In this document: one piece after another, positions 35,720 to 45,284 of the stretch
Position numbering within the stretch: position 1 is the stretch's first letter
How the letters are laid out: each line of letters starts with the position of its first letter
Assembly (NCBI GenBank): GCA_002411345.1
Contig: DHSL01000015.1
Span: 1 to 64,000, forward strand
Origin: Bacteroidales bacterium UBA5287
GTDB lineage: Bacteria > Bacteroidota > Bacteroidia > Bacteroidales > Dysgonomonadaceae
Direction of reading: 5' to 3'
DNA: 64,000 nucleotides
Notes under the pieces: model-generated
Databases searched by the model: none
Seen by the model: the letters and a program-made list of their open reading frames with translations, nothing else
Told to the model about the DNA's origin: nothing
Made by a program: the position numbers and the translations under genes

Positions 35720-36919
35720 TTATTTTACATAAAAATCGGTCACCATTTTATTCAATTCTTCATAAAAAACGTTGATTTCAGATACATCTGGATTATTTTT
35801 GCGCCACAATATCAACTTTTCTTCGATAAGAAAGAAAACCAATTTTTCCAACTGTTCAATGCGTTGCACATAACCAGTTCCACAAGAATTAATGAGCAGT
35901 TTCATTTTCAAATAATTAGAACCTTCTGAATGTCCAACTGGATATACATCTTTTTTCCATTCCAATGCGTACAAATTGAGCTGACTGTTTTTAATGATAC
36001 TATTATATTGCAACAATTGTGGAATATTTTTACCATTATGAACCCACATTGGCATCGCTACACAAGTTTCAGGAAAACCAACTTGTCCCCAAACAGTATT
36101 CATATCTGGGGATTCTCCATTTTTGGTTCCCTGAACTATAATTGAAGAGGCCGAACTATAACGTGTAATGAAATCAGTAGAAAAAACAAAATCAGTTTCA
36201 GGTATTGAAGATTCATAAATCTTTCTATAATCCAGTTCAAAAACAGGATGATAAAAACAACGTGTAAATTTCTGAATAACTGTTTGATAATTCAATAAAT
36301 TATTTTGTTTTGCATCTGCGAATATTTTTTCTGCGGTCTGACGTCGAATAAAACCATAACCTTCATCTAAAGTACCTGTTTCTGAAAAATTGGTACGAAT
36401 AATATAACCGTTCGGATCGGAATTGGCATCAAATTTTGTCCATGATTGGTTATTTACTTCGTAAAAAGCAGCTCCTCCATAAGCATCTATCACACCAAAA
36501 TGAGTCGCTAATCCTCGCGGTTTTGGATATTTGTCAAGTAGTATTTCCAAATCTTGTAACGATGAACATGTCTGTAACGCAATTTTCATAAACACTCCTC
36601 CCATATCTTTAATAGAAGTGGTATCTCCTATATTCACATTGTATGACGCACTGTTCATTATAGCAAAACCGGCACTATTTGAACCTCCCCAAACATTTAT
36701 GCCTATGGTATCTGAAGAATTAATTAATCCTATATAACTATATTTGCCATCATCAAAATATTTAAAATAGTTTTCGAGTTCTCCAGCATCACGAAGTTTC
36801 CAAATCATACTTCGTCCATCGGAAGAGGCTTTGGCTGATATAACCGCCGTCGTACATGGATTAATGTTTTCAACTATTAAAAACAGGAAAATAAATAAAA
36901 CCGCATTATAATTTTTCAT
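35720..36919 (-). CDS. Exported Ntn-hydrolase (C45/linear-amide C-N hydrolase-like)
   Basis: This 399-residue protein has a signal peptide (residues 1-21) directly followed by Cys22 in NPCTTAVISAKASSDG, so signal removal would expose an N-terminal cysteine nucleophile as in choloylglycine/penicillin-acylase-type Ntn hydrolases. MIWKLRDAG carries the Arg-Asp usually seen near the active site, and VWGGSNSAGFAIMNSASYN fits the fold. It would cleave a linear amide bond; the substrate is unknown. The ATG at 36919 was chosen because the longer frame to 36973 puts residues before the signal. It has its own promoter at 37051-37083. Confidence 0.72.
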   Translation of the reverse strand: MKNYNAVLFIFLFLIVENINPCTTAVISAKASSDGRSMIWKLRDAGELENYFKYFDDGKYSYIGLINSSDTIGINVWGGSNSAGFAIMNSASYNVNIGDTTSIKDMGGVFMKIALQTCSSLQDLEILLDKYPKPRGLATHFGVIDAYGGAAFYEVNNQSWTKFDANSDPNGYIIRTNFSETGTLDEGYGFIRRQTAEKIFADAKQNNLLNYQTVIQKFTRCFYHPVFELDYRKIYESSIPETDFVFSTDFITRYSSASSIIVQGTKNGESPDMNTVWGQVGFPETCVAMPMWVHNGKNIPQLLQYNSIIKNSQLNLYALEWKKDVYPVGHSEGSNYLKMKLLINSCGTGYVQRIEQLEKLVFFLIEEKLILWRKNNPDVSEINVFYEELNKMVTDFYVK

Positions 36920-37050
36920 AATATAGTTGGTATTTATATCATGGTTACCCAAATTCAAAATAAACATCGTCATTTATAATCAGGTTCATTTAATTCAATA
37001 GATTGTCAACCTTCAACATCATAATAATCTTGAAGATTAATTATCAAGCA

Positions 37051-37083
37051 CAAGTTTAATTAATTTCTTTTTGTAAAAGAAAT
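37051..37083 (-). promoter_or_regulatory. Promoter with operator-like inverted repeat, Ntn-hydrolase gene
   Basis: On the minus strand TTTC, a 20-base spacer and TAAACTTG form a variant promoter (C for T in the -7 box). ATTTCTTTT-TGT-AAAAGAAAT (37063-37083) is a perfect 9-bp inverted repeat in the spacer and -33 region. The 33-base core is identical at 29 positions to the GH130 promoter at 58909-58941, which points to one shared regulator. Confidence 0.6.
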
Positions 37084-37121
37084 ATTTCAATAAAAAAGGG
37101 ATTATTTAACAATTAAAGGCT

Positions 37122-37181
37122 AAAAAAATATATAGGTGGGGATCTTTATATTTAAAATATAAAATATTCCCCTCCTATATA
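37122..37181 (-). terminator. Strong intrinsic terminator after GH2
   Basis: TATATAGGTGGGGA (37129-37142) pairs with TCCCCTCCTATATA (37168-37181), one mismatch in 14, and an inner perfect TTTATATT/AATATAAA stem extends it. On the minus strand the hairpin is followed by seven T's (37122-37128). Confidence 0.75.
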
Positions 37182-37209
37182 AATCAATTAAACATTATTT
37201 AGAAGACAA

Positions 37210-37261
37210 GCTCTATTATAGAGCATCCCGTCTTAATTGGGACCTGTATTAATTCTACAGG
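37210..37261. repeat. Three tandem small stem-loops
   Basis: GCTCTA-TTA-TAGAGC (37210-37224), TCCC/GGGA (37226-37242) and CCTGTA-TTAATTC-TACAGG (37243-37261) follow one another with almost no gap, 32 bases past the GH2 stop. They would form consecutive hairpins in the 3' untranslated region. Confidence 0.5.
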
Positions 37262-37292
37262 AAAATATCATAATGAACAGTGAAAAATAACA

Positions 37293-39104
37293 TTAATCAT
37301 TTAAGATATTACAAATATCCTGATTAACTTTCTTCACACGCTCTTCGTCTACTTTTACCAACTTCCTGTCATAAGTCATTAAACCATTTACCTCTACTTC
37401 AACATCTGTTGTTTGGGTATAAACAGCAGCTGAGAAACCTTGACGAATAAGTTGTTTTAATTCATCAGCATATTTGATATATTCATCAGTTACCTCTTTT
37501 GAACTGTTAAATTGAACGTATCCCCAGTTTCTGTCTGGCACCCATAGGTGTTCCTTGTTAGCCCAACCAATTCCGCCATATTCACCTAATACAGTTGCTC
37601 TCTGAGCATCATACAGATACATGCGTGGATTTGGATAATTATGTAAGTCAACCATATCTCCAACTGTGTAATGGTTACCACCACTTGCTGGATTCACTAA
37701 ACGTGAAGGATCATACTGTTTTGTCCATTCAGCAATCTCAACAGTCTTAAATTGACCCCAAGCTTCATTAAATGGAACCCATACTCCTACAGATGGATAA
37801 GAATATAGATAATCTATAATATCTTTCCATTCTCTACGGTAATTATCTTCAGATTCAAATGAACGAACACGGTCTGTTCCTGTAAAATATTGATGCATTT
37901 GCCATTCTGGACCTCTGTCGCCATTTGGCATATCTTGCCATACAATTATTCCATGACGATCGCAATGAGTATACCAACGCGCGGGTTCTACCTTCACATG
38001 CTTACGAATCATATTGAAACCAAAATCTTTAGTTTTAATGATATCATACTCTAATGCTTCATCAGTAGGTGCAGTGTAAAGCCCATCAGGCCACCAACCT
38101 TGATCAAGTGGTCCAAATTGAAATAAGTCCTTGTTGTTAAGTTGAAGACGTACAATGCCTTTCTTATCACGTTTAATTGAATACTTGCGCATAGCTGCGT
38201 AACTTTCAACTTTGTCCACTTGCTTGGTTCCATCCCAAAGTACTACTTCTAAATCATAAAGGTTTGGAGAATTTGGCGACCATAATTTTACATCATTAGG
38301 CATAGCAATTTCAACCGGTTGGTTATTGATTGATTTTGCTGTAGCAACAACTTTACCACCTTCTTTTACAATTACTTCTACCTTATCAGTAGATGAAGCA
38401 ACATTTGTAATCGCTTCTACTTTAAGAGTGTTGTTATCAATATTAGGTGTAATTTTGAGGTTTTCAATGTATGTCTCAGGAACAGGTTCTAACCAAACGG
38501 TCTGCCAAATTCCTGTTACAGGGGTGTACCAAATTCCTTCGGGTCTGTTCACTTGTTTACCTCGAGGTTGATAACCCTGATCAGTAGGATCCCATACTTT
38601 TACAACAAGAGTGTTTTTTCCACTCGCAAGTGCTGCAGTAATATCAAATGAAAAAGGAGTATAACCACCCTTGTGCTGACCTACTTTAACATCGTTTACC
38701 CATACATCTGCTTTCCAATCAACTGCTCCAAAATGAAGAAGAACTTTGTTGTTTTTCCATTTGGAAGGTACTGTAAATTCAAGTTGATACCAAAGTTCAT
38801 TGTCGGTTCCAACTCTTTTCTGTACACCAGATAAGCTAGATTCAACGGCAAAAGGTACCAAAATTTCGCCATCAAAACGTGAAGGTTTTTGTTTGCCTAC
38901 AGGTTGAATCGCATACTCCCATAAACCATTAAGATTCTGCCACTCTGAACGTTCCATAATTGGTCTGGGATATTCAGGAAGAACGTTTTTAACATCAATT
39001 TGTGATGCCCACTTAGTTTTAATTTTGTCTCCTGCTGGTTGCCACTGAGCAGAAAGACTCAAAGTTAAAAATACTGTAATTAATAAAGTTAAAATTTTTC
39101 TCAT
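37293..39104 (-). CDS. GH2-family beta-glycosidase
   Basis: This 603-residue exported enzyme has a signal peptide (residues 1-19, LSLSAQ). A sugar-binding domain follows (GAVDWKADVWVNDVKVGQHK, residues 126-145), then an Ig-like domain and a TIM barrel with acid/base Glu447 in PFNEAWGQ and nucleophile Glu508 in LGEYGG. GH2 includes beta-galactosidases, glucuronidases and mannosidases; the aglycone and sugar cannot be decided here. It lies 105 bases after the regulator gene and ends in a strong terminator. Confidence 0.9.
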   Translation of the reverse strand: MRKILTLLITVFLTLSLSAQWQPAGDKIKTKWASQIDVKNVLPEYPRPIMERSEWQNLNGLWEYAIQPVGKQKPSRFDGEILVPFAVESSLSGVQKRVGTDNELWYQLEFTVPSKWKNNKVLLHFGAVDWKADVWVNDVKVGQHKGGYTPFSFDITAALASGKNTLVVKVWDPTDQGYQPRGKQVNRPEGIWYTPVTGIWQTVWLEPVPETYIENLKITPNIDNNTLKVEAITNVASSTDKVEVIVKEGGKVVATAKSINNQPVEIAMPNDVKLWSPNSPNLYDLEVVLWDGTKQVDKVESYAAMRKYSIKRDKKGIVRLQLNNKDLFQFGPLDQGWWPDGLYTAPTDEALEYDIIKTKDFGFNMIRKHVKVEPARWYTHCDRHGIIVWQDMPNGDRGPEWQMHQYFTGTDRVRSFESEDNYRREWKDIIDYLYSYPSVGVWVPFNEAWGQFKTVEIAEWTKQYDPSRLVNPASGGNHYTVGDMVDLHNYPNPRMYLYDAQRATVLGEYGGIGWANKEHLWVPDRNWGYVQFNSSKEVTDEYIKYADELKQLIRQGFSAAVYTQTTDVEVEVNGLMTYDRKLVKVDEERVKKVNQDICNILND

Positions 39105-39131
39105 AAATAATTATTTTAGGATATGTAATTT

Positions 39132-39186
39132 ATTTCGAATACGAAATTAGTGTCAATTCTGCTTTATTTAGATTAAAATTTCGTCA
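39132..39186 (-). promoter_or_regulatory. Regulatory elements upstream of GH2
   Basis: ATTTCG-AATA-CGAAAT (39132-39147) is a perfect inverted repeat sharing the ATTTC/GAAAT half-site of the two PUL2 promoter repeats, though with shorter spacing. GATTAAAATTTCGTCA (39171-39186) resembles the GATTTGAAATTTTCGTCA core found at 57.66 and 59.02 kb. Both lie within 85 bases of the GH2 start. Confidence 0.4.
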
Positions 39187-39209
39187 AAAAATAGCAATTA
39201 TTTCTCAAA

Positions 39210-42200
39210 TCACTTCTGTTCCTGAAAATCCTTAGGCAAAATGCCAAACTGCTGATAAAAACACTTTGCAAAATACGAGGGGGAATTGAATCCTACCATA
39301 TAACAGATCTCATTTATTTTATGCTCATCTTGTTTCAATAATTGAGCTGCTTTTTTTAGACGTTCTACTCGGATATATTCATTTGGAGTCAAATCTAACA
39401 CACCTTTTACTTTACGATAAAAACTTGCCCTACTCATATTAAAACGTTCTGCCATATCTTCTACATTAAAATCAGAATCTGATAAATTATCATTTATCAC
39501 TTCATTTAACTTAATGATAAATGCTTCATCCGATTTGGTTAATGCTACAGTATTTATACCTATAAATGGATGTTTCAAAAATGTTTCTCTAAGCTTCTCT
39601 CTGTTTTGTAGCAAGTTATTTATACGTGCAAGCAACACTTCAACAGAAAAAGGTTTTTCTAAATAAGCATCAGCACCAAGTTCATAACCTTGTACTTTAG
39701 CCTGTGCCATAACTTTTGCAGTGAGCAATATCACGGGGATATGACTATACTCTATATCTGATTTCACTTTTTCAGTGAAAGCAAAACCATCCATCTCAGG
39801 CATCATCACATCAGTAACAATCAGATTCACACTCGATTTCTTTAGTTGATCCAATGCTTCGAGACCATTTTTCGCAACAATAACATTATATCGTTCAGAA
39901 AGAAACTTCGCTTCAAATTGCAATAACTCTACGTCATCGTCGACTAATAATATAGTGGTTTCTTTTCTTTGAGCATCCGCATTTTTTTGAATTGGAATCT
40001 CTTTATTCTCTAATTCAAGAGTATTGTCTTCATTAGTCTGTACATTACCTACTGGTAAAATAAGATGAAATCGATTATATTCAGCGTAATTTTCAAGTTT
40101 CAACGACCCACCATGTAAATCTGCCAATGAACTTGCGAGCGCTAGACCAATTCCTGTACCTGAAACATTATTATCATGTTTACCTTCAATTTGCACAAAA
40201 GGTTTAAAAATTTTATCTTCAAATACAGGTGGTATCAATTCACCATCATTTTCAGTAATTAAATGAAACTCTCTTATATTGTTTTCTTTAATATTCGCTT
40301 CTAATCGTACATAATGATCACAATACTTAATAGCATTACTCAACAGATTGCTTATAATCTTCAAAAATGCCTCTTTATCAAGTTGAACAAACATATCACT
40401 GGATGGAAGATCTATCTCTAAAATTATATTTTTTTGTTTTGCCAATGGCGTAAAACGAAGAATCGTTTCCCTTATCAGCTCTGTCACATTTTGTGTTTTA
40501 AGAGATATAAGATAAGCTTCTGACTCCGTTTTGCGAAAATCTAATAGTTGCTTGGTAAGATTGAGTAGTCTACTCGTGTTTTTACTCATAATCAGTAAAT
40601 TCTCTTTCGCACTATCAGGAATATCATCTGCCATCAACACATGATCTAACGGTGCCTTAATTAAAGTAAGTGGAGTGCGGATCTCGTGGGTTAAATTAGT
40701 GAAAAAATTGATCTTTGACTGATAAAGTTCTCTTTCTTTTTGTTGTTCAAAATCCCTCATCCTTACTTGTTCATTGAGTTTATTTCGACCTGAAATATAT
40801 TGTGTAAGTAAATATGTTCCCGTCACAATTAGTAAAAAATATATTAAAAAAGCCCATCCATTTAACCAATATGGAGGTTTTATTTTGATGGAGAGAGACT
40901 TTATACTTCTAACTGGAACATTGGGGTCTTCATCTGCTACACCAAAAATAAGTTCATAATTACCTGGTTTTAAGTTGGAATAAACAATTGGATTATTTTC
41001 TGAAGCGGCAATCCATCTATCATCAAATCCCTTCAACATATAAAACAATTGATCCATATCTGCTCCGGAATAATTTAATCGTGCAAACCGTACACTTAGA
41101 GAGTTCTGTTTATATGGTAAACTCACTTTATCGGTATACATAATGCTTTGCTTCAATGGAGATTTATTGTCAGTCGGATTTATTCTTAAATTGTTTACAA
41201 ATAAGTCTGTTATAATAAGCGGAGCTGTCGATGTCGTTTCCTTGAAAAGTGAGGGATTAAAACGTACAAATCCCATCAAAGAACCAAAATAAATATTCCC
41301 GTATCTATCTTTATAGCTCGATTTATAATTAAATTGGTTTGTTTTCAAACCATTATTAACAGTAAAGTTTTTAAAAGTTTTTTTATCTATATCAAACACT
41401 ACAAGACCTGAATTTGTAGATAACCAAAGCGTACCATCATCTTCTGCTACAATCTGGTAAACTACATCATTTGATAATCCATCAGTACTGTTAAATGTCA
41501 AAAACGTTTCCTTATCTCTGTCGAAAAGCCCAAATCCACCTCCTTGAGTTGTAACCCATAGCCTTCTTTTACTGTCTTCGTATATTGATGTTGTTTTATT
41601 ATATGGTAAGCTCTCCGCATCTTTAGTATTATGTATGAATACCTTCCACTCTTTTGTTGATGGATTAAACTGATAAAGTCCATTTAAAAAAGTGGATATC
41701 CAGATAAAACCATGACTGTCTTCATAAATATCCAGAATTGACATTCCTTTTAATTTTTCAACTCTGTTGAATTGATTATTTTTTTCATCAAAGATATCTA
41801 CACCGGCCAAAGTACCAACCCATAACATTCCTTGTTTGTCTTTACACAGTGCAAAAGTACTGTTTTGACTGATCGAATGTGGTTCAGAAGAATATGTATA
41901 TGTTACAAGTTTACCTGTTTTCAAATTATATCTGCTCAAACCTCTGGAAAAAGTACCAATCCATAAATCGTCTCCATCATCATACAAAGCATGAATATTG
42001 GTGTATAACGACTTCAAAGACTGTGGAAGGGGTTCAAAATTATCTATTGAAGGGTCAAACAGGTTTAGACCTCCGTCTTCAGTGCCAATCCATATTTTGC
42101 CGTTTGGAGCAGAACAAAACTCTCTTACTCTGTTTCCCTTTATACTATTACCGACAATCGATGGGTAAAATAGTTCAAAATTATTGTTATGGTTTGAATA

Positions 42201-43220
42201 GTAATCAATACCCCCAAAGTAAGAGCCAACCCATATTCCTCCTTCACGATCTTTATAAATAGAATATATTGCATTATCAGATAACGAACCAGGTACTAAA
42301 TTATCATGTTTCAAATTTATTACCTCCTCCGCCTCTGAGTTGTAAATAAAAACTCCCGACTCTGTACCAATCCAAAGGGTATTAGGATCAATTCTTTCTA
42401 TACACCTTACAAATATTGCATCACCATGCTCATCTTTGTCTAGTATCACCCTATGTGTTTTATTGACTGTATTAATGGCTATTAAACCTTTCTGAGAAGT
42501 TGCTAAAAGCAAAATATTATATTGATCCAAAAAAACATCTGAAACTTCACCTACTTGATTCATCAACAACTGGTTGTCAGATAAATTATATCGTGTTATT
42601 TTCTTTGTTTTTTTATTGATATGTATAAAAGGAGAAGAATAAGGAAAAACCCATACACCACTATTATTATCTGAGCATATGCTCACCATTTTCATGCCGT
42701 CTTTTACAATAGGTGTTGCAAAAAAATTTAACTCATCATCTGCAAAACTGTAATGATAGATTCCTTTTCCTTCAACCGACATCCAAATATCGCCGTCACG
42801 ATCAGCAACCATATCAGTTACAACACCATTCACAGAATCGTTCTCACTTGTAAATCGATTAAAACGGTAAAATTGTTCCTTTCGTAAATCATAGATATAA
42901 ACACCTTCTTCAGTTGATACCCAAATGTTATTGTTCTTGTCCTGTAAAATGCGATGAAAAACATTATCGTTCAAATTATCGTTGGGCGAAAATTTGAAGA
43001 CTTTAAACGTGGAACCATCAAATCTGTTTAATCCGTCTTTGGTTCCAAACCACATAAAACCTTGATTATCTTGAAATATAGAACGTATTGTATTTTGAGA
43101 TAACCCGTTATTAATATTATAATGTTTAAACGAATAATTAGGATAGGCCGAAACAGAATTGTTATTAACCATTAATAAAAAAAATAAAAGAAAAATAAAT
43201 ACTGTTTTCAGCCTATCCAT
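39210..43220 (-). CDS. Hybrid two-component system regulator (HTCS)
   Basis: This 1336-residue one-protein sensor has a signal peptide (about 1-25), a periplasmic double propeller of Reg_prop repeats (WFGTKDGLNRFDG, WVSTEEGVYIYD, WVGSYFGGIDYYS and others, to about 740), a Y_Y_Y domain, one membrane segment (about 810-835), a histidine kinase with H-box NLTHEIRTPLTL (His near 846) and ATP-binding GTGIGLALA, a receiver with phospho-acceptor in VTDVMMPEMDG, and a C-terminal AraC-type HTH (FNMSRASFYRKVKGV). Such proteins bind an oligosaccharide in the periplasm and activate their PUL. It starts 20 bases after GH127 and so is probably co-transcribed with PUL2. Confidence 0.95.
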   Translation of the reverse strand: MDRLKTVFIFLLFFLLMVNNNSVSAYPNYSFKHYNINNGLSQNTIRSIFQDNQGFMWFGTKDGLNRFDGSTFKVFKFSPNDNLNDNVFHRILQDKNNNIWVSTEEGVYIYDLRKEQFYRFNRFTSENDSVNGVVTDMVADRDGDIWMSVEGKGIYHYSFADDELNFFATPIVKDGMKMVSICSDNNSGVWVFPYSSPFIHINKKTKKITRYNLSDNQLLMNQVGEVSDVFLDQYNILLLATSQKGLIAINTVNKTHRVILDKDEHGDAIFVRCIERIDPNTLWIGTESGVFIYNSEAEEVINLKHDNLVPGSLSDNAIYSIYKDREGGIWVGSYFGGIDYYSNHNNNFELFYPSIVGNSIKGNRVREFCSAPNGKIWIGTEDGGLNLFDPSIDNFEPLPQSLKSLYTNIHALYDDGDDLWIGTFSRGLSRYNLKTGKLVTYTYSSEPHSISQNSTFALCKDKQGMLWVGTLAGVDIFDEKNNQFNRVEKLKGMSILDIYEDSHGFIWISTFLNGLYQFNPSTKEWKVFIHNTKDAESLPYNKTTSIYEDSKRRLWVTTQGGGFGLFDRDKETFLTFNSTDGLSNDVVYQIVAEDDGTLWLSTNSGLVVFDIDKKTFKNFTVNNGLKTNQFNYKSSYKDRYGNIYFGSLMGFVRFNPSLFKETTSTAPLIITDLFVNNLRINPTDNKSPLKQSIMYTDKVSLPYKQNSLSVRFARLNYSGADMDQLFYMLKGFDDRWIAASENNPIVYSNLKPGNYELIFGVADEDPNVPVRSIKSLSIKIKPPYWLNGWAFLIYFLLIVTGTYLLTQYISGRNKLNEQVRMRDFEQQKERELYQSKINFFTNLTHEIRTPLTLIKAPLDHVLMADDIPDSAKENLLIMSKNTSRLLNLTKQLLDFRKTESEAYLISLKTQNVTELIRETILRFTPLAKQKNIILEIDLPSSDMFVQLDKEAFLKIISNLLSNAIKYCDHYVRLEANIKENNIREFHLITENDGELIPPVFEDKIFKPFVQIEGKHDNNVSGTGIGLALASSLADLHGGSLKLENYAEYNRFHLILPVGNVQTNEDNTLELENKEIPIQKNADAQRKETTILLVDDDVELLQFEAKFLSERYNVIVAKNGLEALDQLKKSSVNLIVTDVMMPEMDGFAFTEKVKSDIEYSHIPVILLTAKVMAQAKVQGYELGADAYLEKPFSVEVLLARINNLLQNREKLRETFLKHPFIGINTVALTKSDEAFIIKLNEVINDNLSDSDFNVEDMAERFNMSRASFYRKVKGVLDLTPNEYIRVERLKKAAQLLKQDEHKINEICYMVGFNSPSYFAKCFYQQFGILPKDFQEQK

Positions 43221-43240
43221 AAAATGAAAAATATTAAAAT

Positions 43241-45283
43241 TTATTTGTTATAAACAGGAAAAGCAGATATTCTCAATCTTGCTGCTCCCATTGGAATTAA
43301 TGTTATATCTTCAGTTTTTTCAAAAGTTCTATTTTCCTTAATAGGAAGCTCACTAGTAAGCCCATATTGATCAATTTTCCATTGAGAAATCTTTTTACCT
43401 TTAGCTTTAATCTCAATAGGAGCACTGCCTACAGTAAAAGGAAAATTATCAGTTGGCCATTCCTTTTTAACTACTTTAAAGTTTTCTTCTAAAGGAGTAG
43501 AATCATCTATAACTAAAGCATAGTTCCAGTCACTTCCTGGATATATTTCGTAACTTGGCCATTTACTTGCATCAGCATTTTTTTGCCATTTTGAATCACC
43601 AATAGCCGTTTCAACACTACCTACCTTAACATAATTCTCTTTTATCTTGAGAGAAAAAGTAAGAGGACCATAATTGATACTTCTGCTATCCTGATTAACA
43701 TGCCATACGGATTGAGACAATTCCATAGGCACATTAAATACAATCACATCACCATTTTTCCATTCTCGCTCTATACAAACATATTTACCCTTTTCCAACT
43801 TTTTATCAATAGTTTTACCATTAATAGAGACTGTGGCTTTGCTTGTCCACGACGGTACTCTTAGATAAAGTGGGAAAGTTACTTTGCCTGAGGTTTTTAA
43901 TTTAAAACGAATGGATTCTTCAAATGGATAATTCGTTTCTTCAATAATTTCAACCGTTTTGCCATTTGTTACTTTAACAGTTGCTTCACATGCACCATAA
44001 ATAGCTGCAGCAATACCGTTATCGGATGTAGCCATAATCAAATGTTCAATGAAATAGGGCCATCCCTGACCATGATTATGCTGACAACAACGACTGCTAA
44101 AAGGATTCATAGCTAAAAACGGTCCACGGTTATCAATACCTGGATTATGGTTTTTTGAATCACTTATAGTGTGATTTGGTGAAGTAATATATCGTAGCGA
44201 CTTAAAGTCTGGCATTACAGCTGCTGGATATGAATTAAAAGCAACCTCCTCACAATGTTCTGCCCAAAATGGATCGCCTGTCATCAATAATAATAATTCA
44301 TCTGATGCCATCTGTTCTACAAAACCACAGGTTTCAGTACCTTGACGTGGATCAATATATCCCATTCGTGCATTTTCATCTGCTCCAAACATTCCACCAG
44401 GTACCTGACCGAATGTGTTTCTTATTAAATGATGAACATTATATGTAGCAATCAAATCGGTTGAATCTTTCGAATACATGTAATATGTTGCCGGTTCACG
44501 AAAACTTTGAGCGATATTTACATTGTGCCAATTAGGTAATGTGGAACGCTGACGCCAATTAGCTGTGTTTTTATGAGTTTTTTCAGCTAATTCTAATAAA
44601 AACTTATCACCAGTAATATTGTAAAGCCAATAAACACTCAATAAATTATCACCTCCACGACTATTTTCCCAATAATCTTCAAGAAATTTATCATCTGGTA
44701 AATTCAACTGCCATTTGAAATAATTAGTCATCAATTCAATCACTCGTTTATCCTTAGAATATTCATAGTATGATTGAAGACACCAAATCATAATCATATT
44801 ACCCCATAAATCAGGTTTGCCATTTTTTTCAATATAGGGACCAAAATAACCATCCTCACGTTGACTTTTGAAAACTGCTTCGAGCCATGATTTGGTTTCA
44901 TCAATCATTTTCTTATCATCTAGGATATATGCCATATTACCATATCCTTTCAACCAATAGGGCACTTCTTCCCAACCATAATCTGTACCTGTTCCTAACC
45001 AGGCATTATTATCCTTGTCAAGCCAGGCACTAATTTCTCCCAAATGACCGTTTAAACCGTTTTTCTGTAATTCCAGAAAACGATAAATCCAACCTTTTGG
45101 CTTCACATCTCCCACGGGTAGTTTCATGAAATATTGAGGCAATAACGGCGCACGGTTTTGTGAATAATTGGAATGGATAGCCTGCATCGCAGGTCTATCC
45201 ACCAATGTTACCTTGACGTTATTTTGTGCGCTTAATGAAAACAACCCAAATAAAAGTATTAAGGACAAAATAATTCTATTCAT
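43241..45283 (-). CDS. GH127-type beta-L-arabinofuranosidase (DUF1680)
   Basis: This 680-residue exported protein has a signal peptide (residues 1-19) and the (alpha/alpha)6 barrel of the GH127/DUF1680 group. Glu303 (GADEN), Cys319 (GTETCGF) and Cys399-Cys400 (SSRCCQHN) match the order of the zinc-binding Glu-Cys-Cys-Cys site, one Cys acting as nucleophile in characterised GH127 enzymes. DUF1680 now spans several GH families, so beta-L-arabinofuranose is the best guess, not proof. The start is one base from the upstream gene's stop. Confidence 0.82.
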   Translation of the reverse strand: MNRIILSLILLFGLFSLSAQNNVKVTLVDRPAMQAIHSNYSQNRAPLLPQYFMKLPVGDVKPKGWIYRFLELQKNGLNGHLGEISAWLDKDNNAWLGTGTDYGWEEVPYWLKGYGNMAYILDDKKMIDETKSWLEAVFKSQREDGYFGPYIEKNGKPDLWGNMIMIWCLQSYYEYSKDKRVIELMTNYFKWQLNLPDDKFLEDYWENSRGGDNLLSVYWLYNITGDKFLLELAEKTHKNTANWRQRSTLPNWHNVNIAQSFREPATYYMYSKDSTDLIATYNVHHLIRNTFGQVPGGMFGADENARMGYIDPRQGTETCGFVEQMASDELLLLMTGDPFWAEHCEEVAFNSYPAAVMPDFKSLRYITSPNHTISDSKNHNPGIDNRGPFLAMNPFSSRCCQHNHGQGWPYFIEHLIMATSDNGIAAAIYGACEATVKVTNGKTVEIIEETNYPFEESIRFKLKTSGKVTFPLYLRVPSWTSKATVSINGKTIDKKLEKGKYVCIEREWKNGDVIVFNVPMELSQSVWHVNQDSRSINYGPLTFSLKIKENYVKVGSVETAIGDSKWQKNADASKWPSYEIYPGSDWNYALVIDDSTPLEENFKVVKKEWPTDNFPFTVGSAPIEIKAKGKKISQWKIDQYGLTSELPIKENRTFEKTEDITLIPMGAARLRISAFPVYNK

Positions 45284-45284
45284 A

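Larger units (their letters stand above)
36920..37292. other. Intergenic region, GH2 / Ntn-hydrolase
   Basis: No gene. From GH2 downward it holds three small hairpins (37210-37261), a strong terminator (37122-37181), then the Ntn-hydrolase promoter (37051-37083) and about 130 bases of leader without further recognised signal. Confidence 0.6.

Noticed and set aside
37063..37083. Start of a mobile element end (terminal inverted repeat)
   Set aside because: The repeat is internal to a promoter and has no transposase or flanking target duplication; no insertion sequence was seen anywhere in the window.
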